A stretch of DNA of 64,000 bases, taken from assembly GCA_031082315.1 (NCBI GenBank), contig JAVHLC010000007.1, positions 100,967 through 164,966 of the forward strand, written 5' to 3'. Both the position numbers and the translations under genes were made by a program. The notes below the pieces were generated by a model. The model saw only the letters and a program-made list of their open reading frames with translations. It searched no databases and was not told the origin of the DNA. Origin of the DNA: Thermodesulfobacteriota bacterium. GTDB lineage: Bacteria > Desulfobacterota > QYQD01. Of the stretch, positions 63,954 to 64,000 are shown piece after piece (position 1 is the first letter of the stretch; each line of letters begins with the position of its first letter).

Positions 63954-64000
63954 ATAAAAAGCCTGTCTTATTTTAAGAGAAAGTTACCCACACTCTTTCA

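Noticed and set aside
63808..64000. tRNA gene near the right edge
   Set aside because: The phrase gcgtaatcgagcggttaa looks vaguely like a D arm, but no cloverleaf can be completed.

Overview
This window is a contiguous, gene-dense piece of a chromosome from a Gram-negative, probably anaerobic bacterium of moderate GC content. The best guess is an uncultured member of the Desulfobacterota (former Deltaproteobacteria). The reasons are the lipopolysaccharide (LPS) and lipid A genes, the order kinase-only HldE / DUF4416 / YicC / RemA / Gmk / RlmB, an EtfA carrying a ferredoxin domain, a chemotaxis operon with CheD, CheX and an HDOD protein, and the abundant short intergenic repeats common in such genomes. 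This placement is inference; no rRNA gene or other decisive marker is present.

Layout. (1) 1-7784, + strand: lipid A and inner-core genes msbA (5' end outside the window), waaA, lpxK, waaF, gmhB, waaC and a small Trm112-like protein. (2) 7955-20252: an AT-richer glycan island with several strand switches. It has three glycosyltransferases on the minus strand, then a decayed FkbM methyltransferase, four methyltransferase-like proteins, an O-antigen ligase, a GT4, a GT2, a GT-D protein and a CgeB-like glycosyltransferase. (3) 20280-24603, +: hldE kinase domain, DUF4416, yicC, remA, gmk, rlmB, followed by a large TPR lipoprotein. (4) 26962-31018, -: rtcA, a PilZ-PAS protein with a degenerate histidine kinase, and a sigma-54 activator. 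(5) 31616-38521, -: chemotaxis operon cheA-cheY-cheR-cheD-HDOD-cheY-cheX-cheB, without cheW or receptors. (6) 38853-45811: phosphatase, PflX-like radical SAM protein, mutM, rpsT (the only + gene here), lptE, leuS, nusB. (7) 45944-52646, -: riboflavin genes ribD, ribE, ribBA and ribH with nrdR, a dCMP deaminase, glyA and rpiB. (8) 52648-61212, -: yceD-rpmF-plsX-fabH, then an acyl-CoA dehydrogenase with etfB and etfA, then fabG-acpP-fabF. (9) gltX and a MEMO-family protein, both -.

Working together: blocks 1-3 build and export LPS, from lipid A phosphorylation, Kdo and heptose addition to outer-core sugars and O-antigen ligation, and lptE in block 6 supports its final assembly. Block 8 makes fatty acids and phospholipid precursors, but contains an acyl-CoA dehydrogenase/Etf module whose etfA overlaps fabG by 4 bases. 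That arrangement suggests a flavin-based redox step tied to lipid synthesis.

The most striking non-gene signal is several families of short repeats in nearly every spacer: TAGCTGA-type heptamer arrays, cgcaaag/cgcagag words, MITE-like elements with TTGAYGR...CGTAAAAAG ends, and ccccctttagtaaagggg words. They do not stay in spacers. Two related copies are inserted in frame inside lpxK and waaF, and about ten genes have their stop codon or last residues within or at the edge of a repeat. No tRNA, rRNA, CRISPR array, transposase or prophage was found.
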